From NCBI GenBank assembly GCA_015499985.1, contig JAAAUF010000002.1, positions 88,040 to 152,039 on the forward strand: a stretch of 64,000 nucleotides of DNA, written 5' to 3'. Positions 1-8,783 of this stretch are shown here, one piece after another; position 1 is the stretch's first letter; each line of letters starts with the position of its first letter. A model generated the notes under the pieces. It saw nothing but the letters and a program-made list of their open reading frames with translations, ran no database searches and was not told where the DNA came from. This stretch comes from Haplosporangium gracile. Lineage: Eukaryota; Mortierellomycota; Mortierellomycetes; Mortierellales; Mortierellaceae. The position numbers were made by a program, and so were the translations under genes.

Positions 1-690
1 TTATCTGTTATCATCATCATTCATCGACTGGGAGACCTTGGCTCCATAAGATATACACCATGACCATAATCTCATTCCTGCGATAATATAGGTGCGAAAA
101 ATGTGAATGAAAAAGTCTTGCTAATCCCATAGACAATAATCTATTGAGCGCGCTGTACACAGCGAGAAAAAAAAATTGAGCCACGACTTTGGGAGTTATT
201 GAGCCGAAGGATCAGGAACAAATCCGCAACGCGCTCGATGCTTCCCCCATGTAACGGTAGTGCAGACTTTTTCACCCGAAATGCTCCATCATGACAGAGT
301 AATATCGAACCTTCCCTAGCTCGTCATATCCCCTCTTATCAGATTCTTCTCTCAATTCCCTCCTCTGATGTTTCAAGACCAATGCACGTTTGAACTTCCA
401 TAGCCGCAGGACGCCACGCCTGGAAAGGCACCCATTAAGTTAAGATTTCTCAGCCATTTTAAGTCTCGAATGTCTAAGAAAGAAGTCCAGGATGGAAAGA
501 TGCACGTTCGTGCATCGACGACAGTTTTCACGCCTGTTTTAGGCTCTTGCTATAAGGGATGAATATTCAACCAAAAGTTCATTTTCTTCTTCTCTTCTAC
601 ACTTTCCCTCTGCAGTCACTCAGCCGCACGCGCCAGTTCCACTCTTTCCCATCCCCATTCATCTGCTCTCCAACCGGATTTTGCTCACTC
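1..690. other. Upstream region of the first array gene
   Basis: I see no gene here. A TATA-like CTATAAGGG lies at about 549-557, roughly 140 bp before the start I prefer for the first small membrane-protein gene. It would place transcription initiation downstream of the earlier in-frame ATG at 559. A GACTTTTT stretch near 265-272 resembles, weakly, the element recurring upstream of later array genes. Confidence 0.4.
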
Positions 691-960
691 ATGAGCCTTG
701 ATAGCACTTCAAGGATCTTCTTCATCGTCACCTTCTCGCTCCTCTCACTCGGCGTGATCGGCGCCATGCTCAACATGGGCGGATGCTTTCGTATTCCGTT
801 CCGCAGGTTCAAGATCTCCCGCTCCAGTTCCACTGCCACGGTCACGGTTACGCCCCTTCAAAAGTCCACCGGTGTCTCCGCCCTTCTTCCCTACACCGTG
901 GTCGAGATAGGTGGTACTCATCCTGAAAAGTCCCCAGTCGTTGCCTCGGAGTCAAAGTAG
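691..960 (+). CDS. Small single-pass membrane protein, YPPM/VITID array member 1 (divergent)
   Basis: Encodes about 89 residues from the ATG at 691 (starts MSLDSTSRIF). Residues about 8-30 are one hydrophobic helix, followed by a Cys and a basic patch (C-F-R-I-P-F-R-R-F-K). The tail is Ser/Thr/Val-rich and ends with a V-V-E-I-G-G-T segment that could be a degenerate version of the T-V-I-T-I-D block of later members. There are no YPPM repeats. I chose this start over the ATG at 559 because a TATA-like box sits only about 10 bp before 559 and the extra N-terminus looks like translated CT-rich leader. Membership rests on position, orientation, size and architecture more than on sequence. Likely topology is a short outside N-terminus with a cytosolic tail (positive-inside inference). 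No known function is recognised. Confidence 0.55.
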   Translation: MSLDSTSRIFFIVTFSLLSLGVIGAMLNMGGCFRIPFRRFKISRSSSTATVTVTPLQKSTGVSALLPYTVVEIGGTHPEKSPVVASESK

Positions 961-2090
961 TCGCCTCTTTGTTTGTCTACTCCCGATCGCGTCGTCTTCT
1001 GTTGTTTATAAGCGAATGAACTTGTTGTTCGCGTTGCATCCACTTGAAGTGACCACGCGACTACCTGTCGCGTTAGGCGCTTGGAGTTGAAGAGCAACAT
1101 GGCATAGACGTCTCCATCACCCCCTCCCTTTTCCTAGAATTCATTGTTGTCTCTTACATAGCTTGCATCTGGCCCGACCACGTTTTTTTTTGTTCTCTAT
1201 CGACTAAAGCTACTCGCCGCCGCCGCCACAAAGGCGGACCTCAGCATTGCCCACAAAGTAATTCTATGACTGAGCACGGCGGAGGACGATTGATGGCTCT
1301 GGGTGCTATTCACTGCGGCGTGCTTTTCTCTTTTTCTCGCAATCCATTATCGCAGTGTTTACTCTGGCATCGCACTCACATTGCATGCATCACGTTGCCT
1401 TCCTTGTTTTGGTAAACAGAAAACAACCCAACCCCTATTTGCTACGGCGTCATTTTGCGGTGTTGACAAAAGCCAATTATTTGTTTGCGACCACAACCAC
1501 ACTGCCACAGACCTAAATAACAGGTGTGTCAACTTCTTCTCTTCTTCCTCCCCTCACCAATCAATCAAAAAGGGACAAGCAAAGATGATGGCCCACGGAG
1601 AGCAAGAGTAGACATAATAGGCCGAGCTCTCAAAAAAAAAGAAAAATGACACTAAAACCGAAGGAGAGGGAAGTGCTGCGTGTGTAGGCGGTGCCTCTTC
1701 CTGCAGTTTAAGTTTTAAGTTGGGGGTCTACTTTTGTTTGTTTTTTTTTTCAAAACCCAGGAAAGATCGAAAGCGGGCCGAGTGGTGGCAAGTAAACTCT
1801 TTTATCATTACCGGAGTAGGATGAAAATGGGAGGATGAAATGAGATGAGAGTTGTTGCTTGCCACCTCGTTTTTGCTTTTTTTCATCTCGCGTCAATACA
1901 TAAAGTGGCCCGAAGACCCTCCCACCGCTTGTTGTTTCTACTTCCCTTCCCTTTCTCTCTCTCTCTCTCTTTTCTTCATCCTGTTGTCCCCTCACCAATC
2001 TACCCCTTCACTCGCTGACAAAGCCAGTAGGATTCCCCCTCTCCTTCCTTACAGTTCTCCGTCCTTCTCCTCCAAACTCGCTTATATATA
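961..2090. other. Intergenic region between array members 1 and 2
   Basis: I see no supported gene. It contains a CT dinucleotide run near 1958-1975, a T-run near 1740-1750, and a CT-rich leader ending in TATATATA directly before the ATG at 2091. A CATAAAGTGG stretch near 1899-1908 is a possible core promoter for the next gene. Confidence 0.4.
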
Positions 2091-2696
2091 ATGGCTCGAC
2101 GCTACGGCGGTGGCGGTGGTGGCGGTGGACTCTCCGAGGAGGCCACCTACGCAATCATCGGAGTCGTGGTCGCTATCATCATTATATGCATCATCTATAA
2201 GATCTGCAAGAGTTCCGCGAACAAGTCGGCTGCTGCAGTTCAAGATAGCGAGGCCGCTGCTGCAACACCAGCTACTGCCCCCCAGGCGCAAACAACACAG
2301 ACACAGTACAAGCCCGTCCCTACCCCCACAACACAAAGTTACCCTGTCATGACCCAACAACAGACCTACACCTCTGCCAGCAATACCTACAGACAGACCA
2401 CCGCCTATCCACCCATGAGTCCTGCACCTACCTCATACCCTCCTATGACTCAGGCTGTGGCCTCGTCGCCTTACACTCCAGCATCGTCCTATACTCCTTC
2501 AACGCCTTATACCCCTACGACTCCATATGCTGCCCCAGCTGCCTACCCTCCTATGAGCCAGCCTGGACACCAGTCGCTTTACGCTGCTCCTCCAGTCCAG
2601 CCCGGAGGTTTCGCTGGAGGATTTGCTCCCCCTGCCGGCGGTCAGTACACTCCTCAACCACAGCAGCCTGGCCAAATGGGAGTCAACTTCTTGTAA
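2091..2696 (+). CDS. Small single-pass membrane protein with YPPM repeats, array member 2
   Basis: A 201-residue intronless protein. It has a Gly-rich N-terminus (eight Gly in a row after MARRYG-type residues) and one strong transmembrane helix at about residues 18-37 rich in Ile/Val. A C-x2-y-K-I-C-K juxtamembrane patch follows, then a long tail almost wholly of Ala, Pro, Thr, Ser, Gln and Tyr. The tail holds three YPPM motifs, one YPVM and a run of S/P-Y-T-P repeats (Y-T-P about four times), and ends in Gly/Pro/Gln-rich sequence. This is the longest array copy and lacks a clear T-V-I-T-I-D block. Low-complexity Pro/Tyr tails on a single helix are typical of adaptor or scaffold proteins. The repeated tyrosine-proline units may bind SH3/WW-type or other proline-recognition modules (inference). 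Confidence 0.8.
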   Translation: MARRYGGGGGGGGLSEEATYAIIGVVVAIIIICIIYKICKSSANKSAAAVQDSEAAAATPATAPQAQTTQTQYKPVPTPTTQSYPVMTQQQTYTSASNTYRQTTAYPPMSPAPTSYPPMTQAVASSPYTPASSYTPSTPYTPTTPYAAPAAYPPMSQPGHQSLYAAPPVQPGGFAGGFAPPAGGQYTPQPQQPGQMGVNFL

Positions 2697-2880
2697 ATCT
2701 TCTTTCCTCCGCCCACTTTTACTATCCCTGCTTTCAACGTTTTCCCCCCTGTATCACTTCCCTTTTCATGCTAGTAATAAACAATCGTTATGCCAACGCA
2801 ACCCGTTTCCTGTTTTTTTTTTTTTTTTTGCTCAGTGTCTTTCTAACGTGAACTTTTGGTTGTTTATTTGTATGTTTTGA

Positions 2881-2886
2881 AATAAA
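2881..2886 (+). terminator. Probable polyadenylation signal of array member 2
   Basis: A perfect AATAAA lies 185 bp after the stop codon at 2696, following a T-rich stretch (about 2812-2829). Confidence 0.45.
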
Positions 2887-4540
2887 GCAAAAAGATGAGT
2901 GCGTCCGTGTCACCAACCTTATTTCGCCGCGCCGCATTTCTTCATATCCGAGCTTTATATATCGGAATGTGTGTTGGCTTGTCTCAACCTAAACGCGGCT
3001 GCAGTTAAAGGCGTCTCGTCTCTTCATTTCTTAGTGTTCCTCCGCTAACCCTGCAGCCCTGAAACATGTTCCAGAAGAGAAATTTGGTGGCAAAACAAAA
3101 TGAACGAGTAAAAGCAAGAAACCTCGATTTGACCTGCAAAGACATCATCCCTCACTACTAGTAACGGCAATGGATGAATCGTGGCCAAAAAATGAAGCAC
3201 TACTGGCCCGGGCATTTGATTGCGGCGAATGGAGGAGTGATGGGCTTATACAAGGCAAGAAAAGTAAATGTCCGAATGGGTGTCAACCAGCACGAGAAGA
3301 AAAGAGCTCTACAGATCCTCGATGCACAATCTGCACAGCCCTTCTACGCCATAACGCCCACTCAGTAACCTCCTCCTGCCTGTAGTGATTCGACCACCGT
3401 TCCTCATTTTACGCTCACTCCTTTAATAGCCGTTTCACCTTTTACTCCTACTGTAGTCTCTACAGCATTGTCCTCGTCATCAACATCACCATCACAATGA
3501 ACATCTGTGCCAGCTCCTTCGAAAGTGCCCCACTAAGTCATTTCTATTTTGTACATTAAACATCTGGATACCACCCTGTTTGCATAGCTATTTCTCTTGC
3601 TGGTTCCATTCTCTCTTTGAAGCTTATTTTATGAGAGATTTGTTGTATCTTTTCTCTATACATTTTTATGCCAGGATAGGTACTTTCTACAATCAAGGGC
3701 ACGCAAGGAATTGGAACAACGCAGTAAAAGTCGATCGACCTGTGTGTTTGCTATGTAAGACAAATCACCACGACGTAATGCACGAGCACCTGATATGGCG
3801 TAAAAGAGTCGCATGAGCAGAAGTAGAACCCGGGTACGCAGTTGCGGATGACGCGGACAGGATGGGCGCTTAAGTTATTTCTGAGCAAATACCCTTGGAG
3901 TTCTAAACGGAAGCATCCTCACCAGTCGACCTTTAAAGATTTCAGCGCCCGTCCATTCCGCTCCCTCCCTTCGAAACATATATATCTCAGCAAGCATCCA
4001 TCGCCATGCCAACGATGGCCGGAACTTTTTTTGTTTAGCATGGCATTTTGCTCGGGTACCATGTCCATCTGGAGATCATATCAAGATCAGGGCAGAGGAT
4101 GTGTGTGGTGCTTGGAAGTGAATTGGCGTTTTGATGGTCCGTAATTGTTATTATTATTTTTAGGTGAAAGAGGGCTACAATCGCGTGTAAGCGGCATAGC
4201 GCTCTTTCTTAATTTCGACGACATCAACCCTCTTCCCTTCCGTCCCCCATTGGTCGTCTACACTTCCTTCTGTTTCTCTCGCTCCTTTCCTCATTTTTGG
4301 TTGAAGAGAGAGGAGGACAACGAGAAAAAAACATAGTCTTGAAGATGTCTTGCGAGAAATCGACAAAAGAAAAATCCAGTGGGCGGTGGTGATCCTTTTA
4401 AACCTCGAGACAAACAAGCGTGCAAAATTTACTTCTTTTGTCAAACACAAAAGTCGAACCGGTTGAGATCCCTTTCGTGCATATGCATGGTACCTGGTGC
4501 TGAACGGCATCTAGTTGATAGCCATGCGAGTGGTGGGCAA

Positions 4541-4568
4541 TCGACTTTTTTGTTTTCTTCGACTTTTG
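4541..4568 (+). promoter_or_regulatory. Pair of TCGACTTTT elements upstream of array member 3
   Basis: Two copies of TCGACTTTT lie 17-18 bp apart (about 4541 and 4558), about 300-330 bp before the ATG at 4870. A third copy, in reverse orientation (AAAAGTCGA), is near 4449. The same core recurs upstream of other family members; see findings. A regulatory role is inferred. Confidence 0.35.
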
Positions 4569-4738
4569 TATTAAGATTTTTTCAGGCTGGATCTTCTATG
4601 ATGAAAAACAAAAAATGACGAAAGACAAATCTAAAGTATGTTTTCTTTCTACTTGCCTTCGTGCTTGCTTTCCTTCTTTCTTTGTTTTTTTTTTTCTTTT
4701 AACCCGACCATGATGGTTGTGAGTATAAAGAGAGAAGG

Positions 4739-4752
4739 CATAAATACTTAAG
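4739..4752 (+). promoter_or_regulatory. TATA-like core element of array member 3
   Basis: CATAAATACTTAAG, about 120 bp before the ATG. It is nearly identical to CTTAAATACTTAAA upstream of the next copy (6087-6101). Confidence 0.45.
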
Positions 4753-4869
4753 ACCTTGAGATCCACTTCCCTCTGCCTTTGACAATATAGATTCTTCAAC
4801 ACCAACACTACCACTACCACTTCGCGCCAGCAAACAATAACAACTGCAATACCTACCAGCACCTTAAAC

Positions 4870-5409
4870 ATGTATCATAGCTCCAACGCCAACCCTACTC
4901 TCACCGTTCTAGCGATCATTTGCTCCTCCATTGGCTTAGTTCTTTCGCTCATTAGCCTATGCAAAAAATGTAAAGAGGCAGACGACAAACGACGGCAATC
5001 AACTACTCCAGCGAGAGTCGTTCCCGATCAACAACGACGACCCCTGACGGCCCAAGCTGTCACTCGACCAGTCACTACTCACTCAGTCATTCGTCCCTCG
5101 TCCGCCGCTCAACCGAGCTCGTTTCCTCGATCCACAGTCATTACTATCGATGAGACACCGGCACCGACATATCAGCCATATCAAACATACCCGCCCATGT
5201 CGGCCTCGTCCTCGTCCTCGTCATCCCCTTCATCACCGTCGCCTTTGTCCAATCCACCCTTGGCTACCACTTCTCTATCACCAGCACCGATCTACCCTCC
5301 AATGATTCAGTCTCCGCCTCCTTCGTATCCCCTAATGGCCAGAATTCAGATTACTAGCAGTGACACCGATTCAACATCACCGGCCTACACTGCCTCTGCC
5401 GCCTCCTAA
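4870..5409 (+). CDS. Small single-pass membrane protein with VITID and YPPM motifs, array member 3
   Basis: A 179-residue intronless protein. A short Asn/Ser N-terminus precedes a transmembrane helix at about residues 9-29, then a C-K-K-C-K-E basic/Cys patch and a basic Arg/Gln segment. The tail carries the best version of the family signature, T-V-I-T-I-D-E-T-P-A-P-T-Y, immediately followed by Y-Q-T-Y-P-P-M. A long Ser run comes next, then I-Y-P-P-M, then P-P-P-S-Y-P-L-M, which contains a true PPxY motif. The C-terminus has S-P-A-Y-T-A-S, matching F-P-P-A-Y-D-A-S of the next copy. PPxY motifs next to a membrane helix are a known feature of Rsp5/Nedd4-ligase adaptors (for example yeast Sna3). 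Such a role here is inference from motif and layout only. Confidence 0.8.
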   Translation: MYHSSNANPTLTVLAIICSSIGLVLSLISLCKKCKEADDKRRQSTTPARVVPDQQRRPLTAQAVTRPVTTHSVIRPSSAAQPSSFPRSTVITIDETPAPTYQPYQTYPPMSASSSSSSSPSSPSPLSNPPLATTSLSPAPIYPPMIQSPPPSYPLMARIQITSSDTDSTSPAYTASAAS

Positions 5410-5608
5410 GAGCAAAGTGGATCTGAAGGCTGTGTCAGTATTTACGTGCCTCCATACTTGATACTCTGCATCAATGTAAATAGTCAACCCAGAACATTTG
5501 AATATAGACGCATACTTCAAGATAAATAACACGTCAAACAACCCTTCTTATTCGAAATACCTTTTCCCTTTCTTAATTTTCTACAAATAAGCTTTTTTTC
5601 GTCGCTAT

Positions 5609-5617
5609 CGACTTTTG
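5609..5617 (+). promoter_or_regulatory. CGACTTTTG element in the spacer before array member 4
   Basis: TCGACTTTTG at about 5608-5617, roughly 600 bp before the ATG at 6218 and 200 bp after the member 3 stop. It could belong to either neighbour. Confidence 0.25.
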
Positions 5618-6086
5618 ACTCGTTTCTCCATGCAGAGGAATCGGAATTGCGTTTTCAGGAACCGCAAAATGGAGAGGACATGGTCGACTGCCTTTTTATG
5701 TCTATCTATGGCGTTTGTGTGAGGCATTGCTTTTTTCTGAGCATTGTTTGGTGCGTGCCATGTGTCCCAATGAAAAATGTGTCCCTTTCATCCTATTTAC
5801 CTCTGGATGGGTAATTTGTAACGTCTCTTCTTAAGGTTGAAAAAGGCAGGTGGAGTAAACAAAAAAAACCCTCCCCCCATGGCTACTCGCCTTGCAGGTT
5901 CTTCCATCGCTGGGAGGGTCATTCCGAGGAGGAAACATAATGACAACGATGTGTCCGCACCACTTCTTTTGCCCCTTGTCATTTATTTAAATAGGTCTGA
6001 TCTTGATTGCAACGCTTTGCTTATCCCTTCCTTGCGTCGATGGGAAAAACAACTTTATTGATCCGCTGTAGAAGAAGAAAAAGACA

Positions 6087-6101
6087 CTTAAATACTTAAA
6101 C
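6087..6101 (+). promoter_or_regulatory. TATA-like core element of array member 4
   Basis: CTTAAATACTTAAAC, about 120 bp before the ATG at 6218. It is near-identical in sequence and distance to the element of member 3, which suggests the promoter was duplicated with the gene. Confidence 0.45.
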
Positions 6102-6217
6102 CATACACTCAACACTTACAACAACAACCGCATCAACATACAATAATACCATCAATATTACCACGACCAGCAACAACAACACAGCGAATTTTCACCTCCT
6201 ATTTTCCCTCTCTGACA

Positions 6218-6622
6218 ATGGAATACGATTCTGGCAGCAAGTGCCCCATCGCCATCTTCGGGATCGTTCTCACAGCTATCACCCTTATATCTCATTCTTT
6301 CGCCTGTGGAGAGCACTGTAGTCAACAAAACCGACGACAACAACTACGACGACCCTGAATGGCTGACCAGCCTGCCGTATTTACTGCTCAACCCACGGTC
6401 ATTACTATCGATGTCGAGGCACCAGTTCCCACATACCATTCGTACCAGTCTCACCCACCCATGCCTTCTACCACTCCAGGCTCTACGTCGCCACTACCTG
6501 CGACGTATCCATTAATGACCCAGACTCGACTTTCCTCGCATCCTCCAGCGACCAAAACTCAGACTCTCAGCACTGATCTTAAATCATTTCCGCCTGCCTA
6601 TGATGCCTCCATCACTTCCTGA
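6218..6622 (+). pseudogene. Array member 4, VITID/YPPM membrane protein split by an in-frame TGA-ATG
   Basis: The ATG at 6218 opens a 46-codon reading frame encoding a transmembrane helix (about residues 9-27), Cys residues and an Arg/Gln patch ending L-R-R-P. It then meets TGA at 6356-6358. ATG follows at once, and the same frame runs another 87 codons to 6622, encoding the normal tail: T-V-I-T-I-D-V-E-A-P-V-P-T-Y, H-P-P-M, T-Y-P-L-M and F-P-P-A-Y-D-A-S. Member 3 reads Q-Q-R-R-P-L-T-A-Q at the equivalent point, so the stop falls inside otherwise aligned sequence. Possible explanations are a recent nonsense change, readthrough, reinitiation at the abutting ATG, or a sequencing error. An intron skipping the stop that keeps both frame and the VITID block was not found. 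The well-kept tail argues the lesion is recent or tolerated. Confidence 0.7.
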
Positions 6623-7329
6623 AACTAGGGAAACTAGAGCGAGTCTGATGGGCATGCCAGCACACACGCGTCCCACACTTGATACCCACCTCCATATGTA
6701 AATATCGCTGAGCAAAATAGCTTTTTCCAACTTTCGAGATGCACAAAGACACCATAGACAGCGCAATGTTCGCTGTCTAAGCGAGATTTTTGATTTCATA
6801 TACACGCTTCTATGTTTTCCACGACCGTGAAAATCACCATCGATTCATGGCAACGCTAATAGTTGTTTGCTCAGCCTTAAATTGAGCATGTCACCATCCT
6901 GCGTGACCGCAGCTTCTCTCTAGAAAGCCCTTCTGCTCTTCCCTCCCTCCCTTTCCTTCCTGACCACTTGCAAAGGCTCTCTTGCTTGTTGTTCTGAAAG
7001 CCGAAAGTCTGTTATTTCTTTTTATTCTTTTCTCCCTCTCCTTAGTACATGCCGCCATTCACGAAAGTTTGTTTACTTCAGGAAGAGGCTCAATTGAGGG
7101 TCACGCCGCTCTAAAAAAATAAAAGTAAGAAAAATTGGACATGTCCATGTGTGCATGGATTGCTGAGATTGTTCTCTTTTAAAAGTCAAGGAAGGTCATT
7201 GACGGGGGATACTGGGGGTGTGTGGCTGACAGAACATAAGGGAAAAGAGAGGGACGAAAGAGGGGTCGACTAGGCCGACAAATATGTCCTCTGAGGATGC
7301 TTGTCACTATACCGAGGAGACCAGAAATG

Positions 7330-7339
7330 CTTAAATACC
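7330..7339 (+). promoter_or_regulatory. TTAAATAC-like core element of array member 5
   Basis: CTTAAATACC about 170 bp before the ATG at 7504. It shares the TTAAATAC core with members 3 and 4. A TTGACTTTTAAAAG palindrome-like stretch (reverse strand, about 7179-7192) lies about 320 bp before the ATG. Confidence 0.4.
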
Positions 7340-7503
7340 TTTGCCTCTTCCTCCCTAATTTCTGCATAACCTTACTATGACTTCCTTCGCTCAGTCTCAC
7401 TCGCTACAGACGCACAACCCCAGTCCAAACCAAGCCAATTCCCTTCAGTTTCTCCCCCTTCTCGTCCCTCTCGCCCTCTCACACACCGACTCTCTTCTCA
7501 ATT

Positions 7504-7965
7504 ATGGCATTTCGCGCTCTTGGTGGTGGAATCAGTGGCAACGCCATCATCCTCTTTGGAGTCTTCGCCGTTGTCCTCGTCACAATCTGTAGTATTCGTA
7601 TGCATCGAGCCCGTAAACAAGCAGATGAAAAAATGGAAAATACCCTACCGGGAACCACCATCGTCTCCCCACGCCCTTATTTCGAGCCTTACCGATATCA
7701 ACCACCTGCGCCTGCAGCTAATGTCATTGACACGAACATGCTCTCTTATCAAAATGACACGACAACTACCGGCGCTGGTGTGTTGCCTAGTTATGCTGCT
7801 CCAAGCGTGTCACTCCCAAGCTATCCTGCCCTTGTCCATGTCGTGACTATCTCGGACGCGGTGGAGACCAACAGGAATTCTCCTCCCTTGTCGACTCTAC
7901 CTCAAGCATCATCAGGTGTTGCTGTCCAGTCGAGTCAAGCCACACCTGCCGTTTCGGCGCCTTGA
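7504..7965 (+). CDS. Small single-pass membrane protein with LPSY motifs, array member 5
   Basis: A 153-residue intronless protein. The Gly-containing N-terminus (M-A-F-R-A-L-G-G-G) is reminiscent of member 2, followed by a transmembrane helix at about residues 14-31 and a basic patch R-M-H-R-A-R-K-Q-A-D-E-K. The tail has Y-F-E-P-Y-R-Y-Q-P-P-A-P, two L-P-S-Y motifs (the LPxY class also bound by Rsp5-type WW domains) and V-V-T-I-S-D-A-V-E, which looks like a diverged V-I-T-I-D-E block. It has no YPPM but has S-Y-P-A-L where YPPM/YPLM would be. Same orientation and spacing as its neighbours. Family assignment is by architecture and these degenerate motifs. Confidence 0.75.
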   Translation: MAFRALGGGISGNAIILFGVFAVVLVTICSIRMHRARKQADEKMENTLPGTTIVSPRPYFEPYRYQPPAPAANVIDTNMLSYQNDTTTTGAGVLPSYAAPSVSLPSYPALVHVVTISDAVETNRNSPPLSTLPQASSGVAVQSSQATPAVSAP

Positions 7966-8480
7966 TCCCTCTTTCCACTTTGATTAGCTACACATACAAT
8001 GATACCCTCTTTTCATAGAAGAATCCTCTAACAGCCTTTTTAATACATATTTTCGACTTTTTTGAGACTGTGATTTCGATATATGCACATGGTCGAGTAG
8101 TGCTATGGTGCCACAAAAAAAAGAAGTGTCTACATACACGTGTGTGTGGGACTCGATCAATTTGATTCGCCAATAACGTAGGTAAAAGAGACCTATTTTT
8201 GCATTCAGTCTGGTGTAGGCAAACTGTTTATTCGTTCCGCAAACACAAAAAATGGCCCGGCAGTTAATGAGGTATCGACGACACGAAATAAGACCTTGTC
8301 TGGCCTTGCGCTTTCTGTCCAGATAATCTCCCTTTTTTTTACACTTGAAAGAGATGCCGACTTTTTGTGAGCCTGGACAAAAAAACAATTGCCTTCATGC
8401 CTAGATCGGAGCCCTGGCATGACATAACATTAATGACTGCAGCAATATCTATGAAAGATAAACGGACAATTGGAAAGAAC

Positions 8481-8490
8481 AAAAGTCGAC
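8481..8490 (+). promoter_or_regulatory. AAAAGTCGAC element upstream of array member 6
   Basis: The reverse complement of GTCGACTTTT, about 300 bp before the ATG at 8784. A CCGACTTTTT copy lies near 8353 and a TTCGACTTTTTT copy near 8052. Recurrence in this array suggests a shared regulatory site (inference). Confidence 0.3.
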
Positions 8491-8570
8491 AAAAAAAGAG
8501 GCACAATTGTCATGCATGTAAGATGCCAGGGTCCTTAATTCATAAGCCGTGCAAGTGCAGCAACTTTATC

Positions 8571-8580
8571 GTATTTAAGC
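8571..8580 (+). promoter_or_regulatory. TATTTAAG core element of array member 6
   Basis: GTATTTAAGC about 200 bp before the ATG. It resembles the reverse complement of the CTTAAATAC element seen before members 4 and 5. Confidence 0.35.
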
Positions 8581-8783
8581 ACACGACTTCCTCTCAATTT
8601 TTTTCATTTCATTCTTCAAAGTAACACACAACAACTTCAGCAATTAATAACGACCACCAGTCAACAAAACATCTAAAGCACTCGTCCGCCTCCAAGCATA
8701 ATCAACACACACTCTTCAACACACCCATTCACCAAGCAGCCCAACACTTACCCATCAAGCAGATCAACCACTCGCTCGTCAAC

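Larger units (their letters stand above)
2697..4869. other. Long spacer with possible decayed array copy around 3170-3485
   Basis: No intact gene is supported, but the spacer is twice the usual distance between array genes. Around 3174-3483 one frame reads a hydrophobic-to-basic segment, one stop at 3366, and then a Pro/Thr/Ser-rich stretch (P-P-P-A...F-T-P-T-V-V-S-T) until a stop near 3498. That loosely resembles a TM-plus-tail layout. The sequence similarity is too weak to call it a pseudogene with confidence. Downstream (4300-4750) is the promoter of the next gene. Confidence 0.25.

Noticed and set aside
559..690. Upstream ATG of array member 1
   Set aside because: A TATA-like box lies almost on top of it and the added residues look like a translated CT-rich leader. 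The ATG at 691 gives the usual short N-terminus of the family.
6318..6425. Intron that would remove the TGA in array member 4
   Set aside because: GT...AG pairs near the stop are either out of frame or (6318-6425) delete the conserved T-V-I-T-I-D block, so splicing is not a good explanation.
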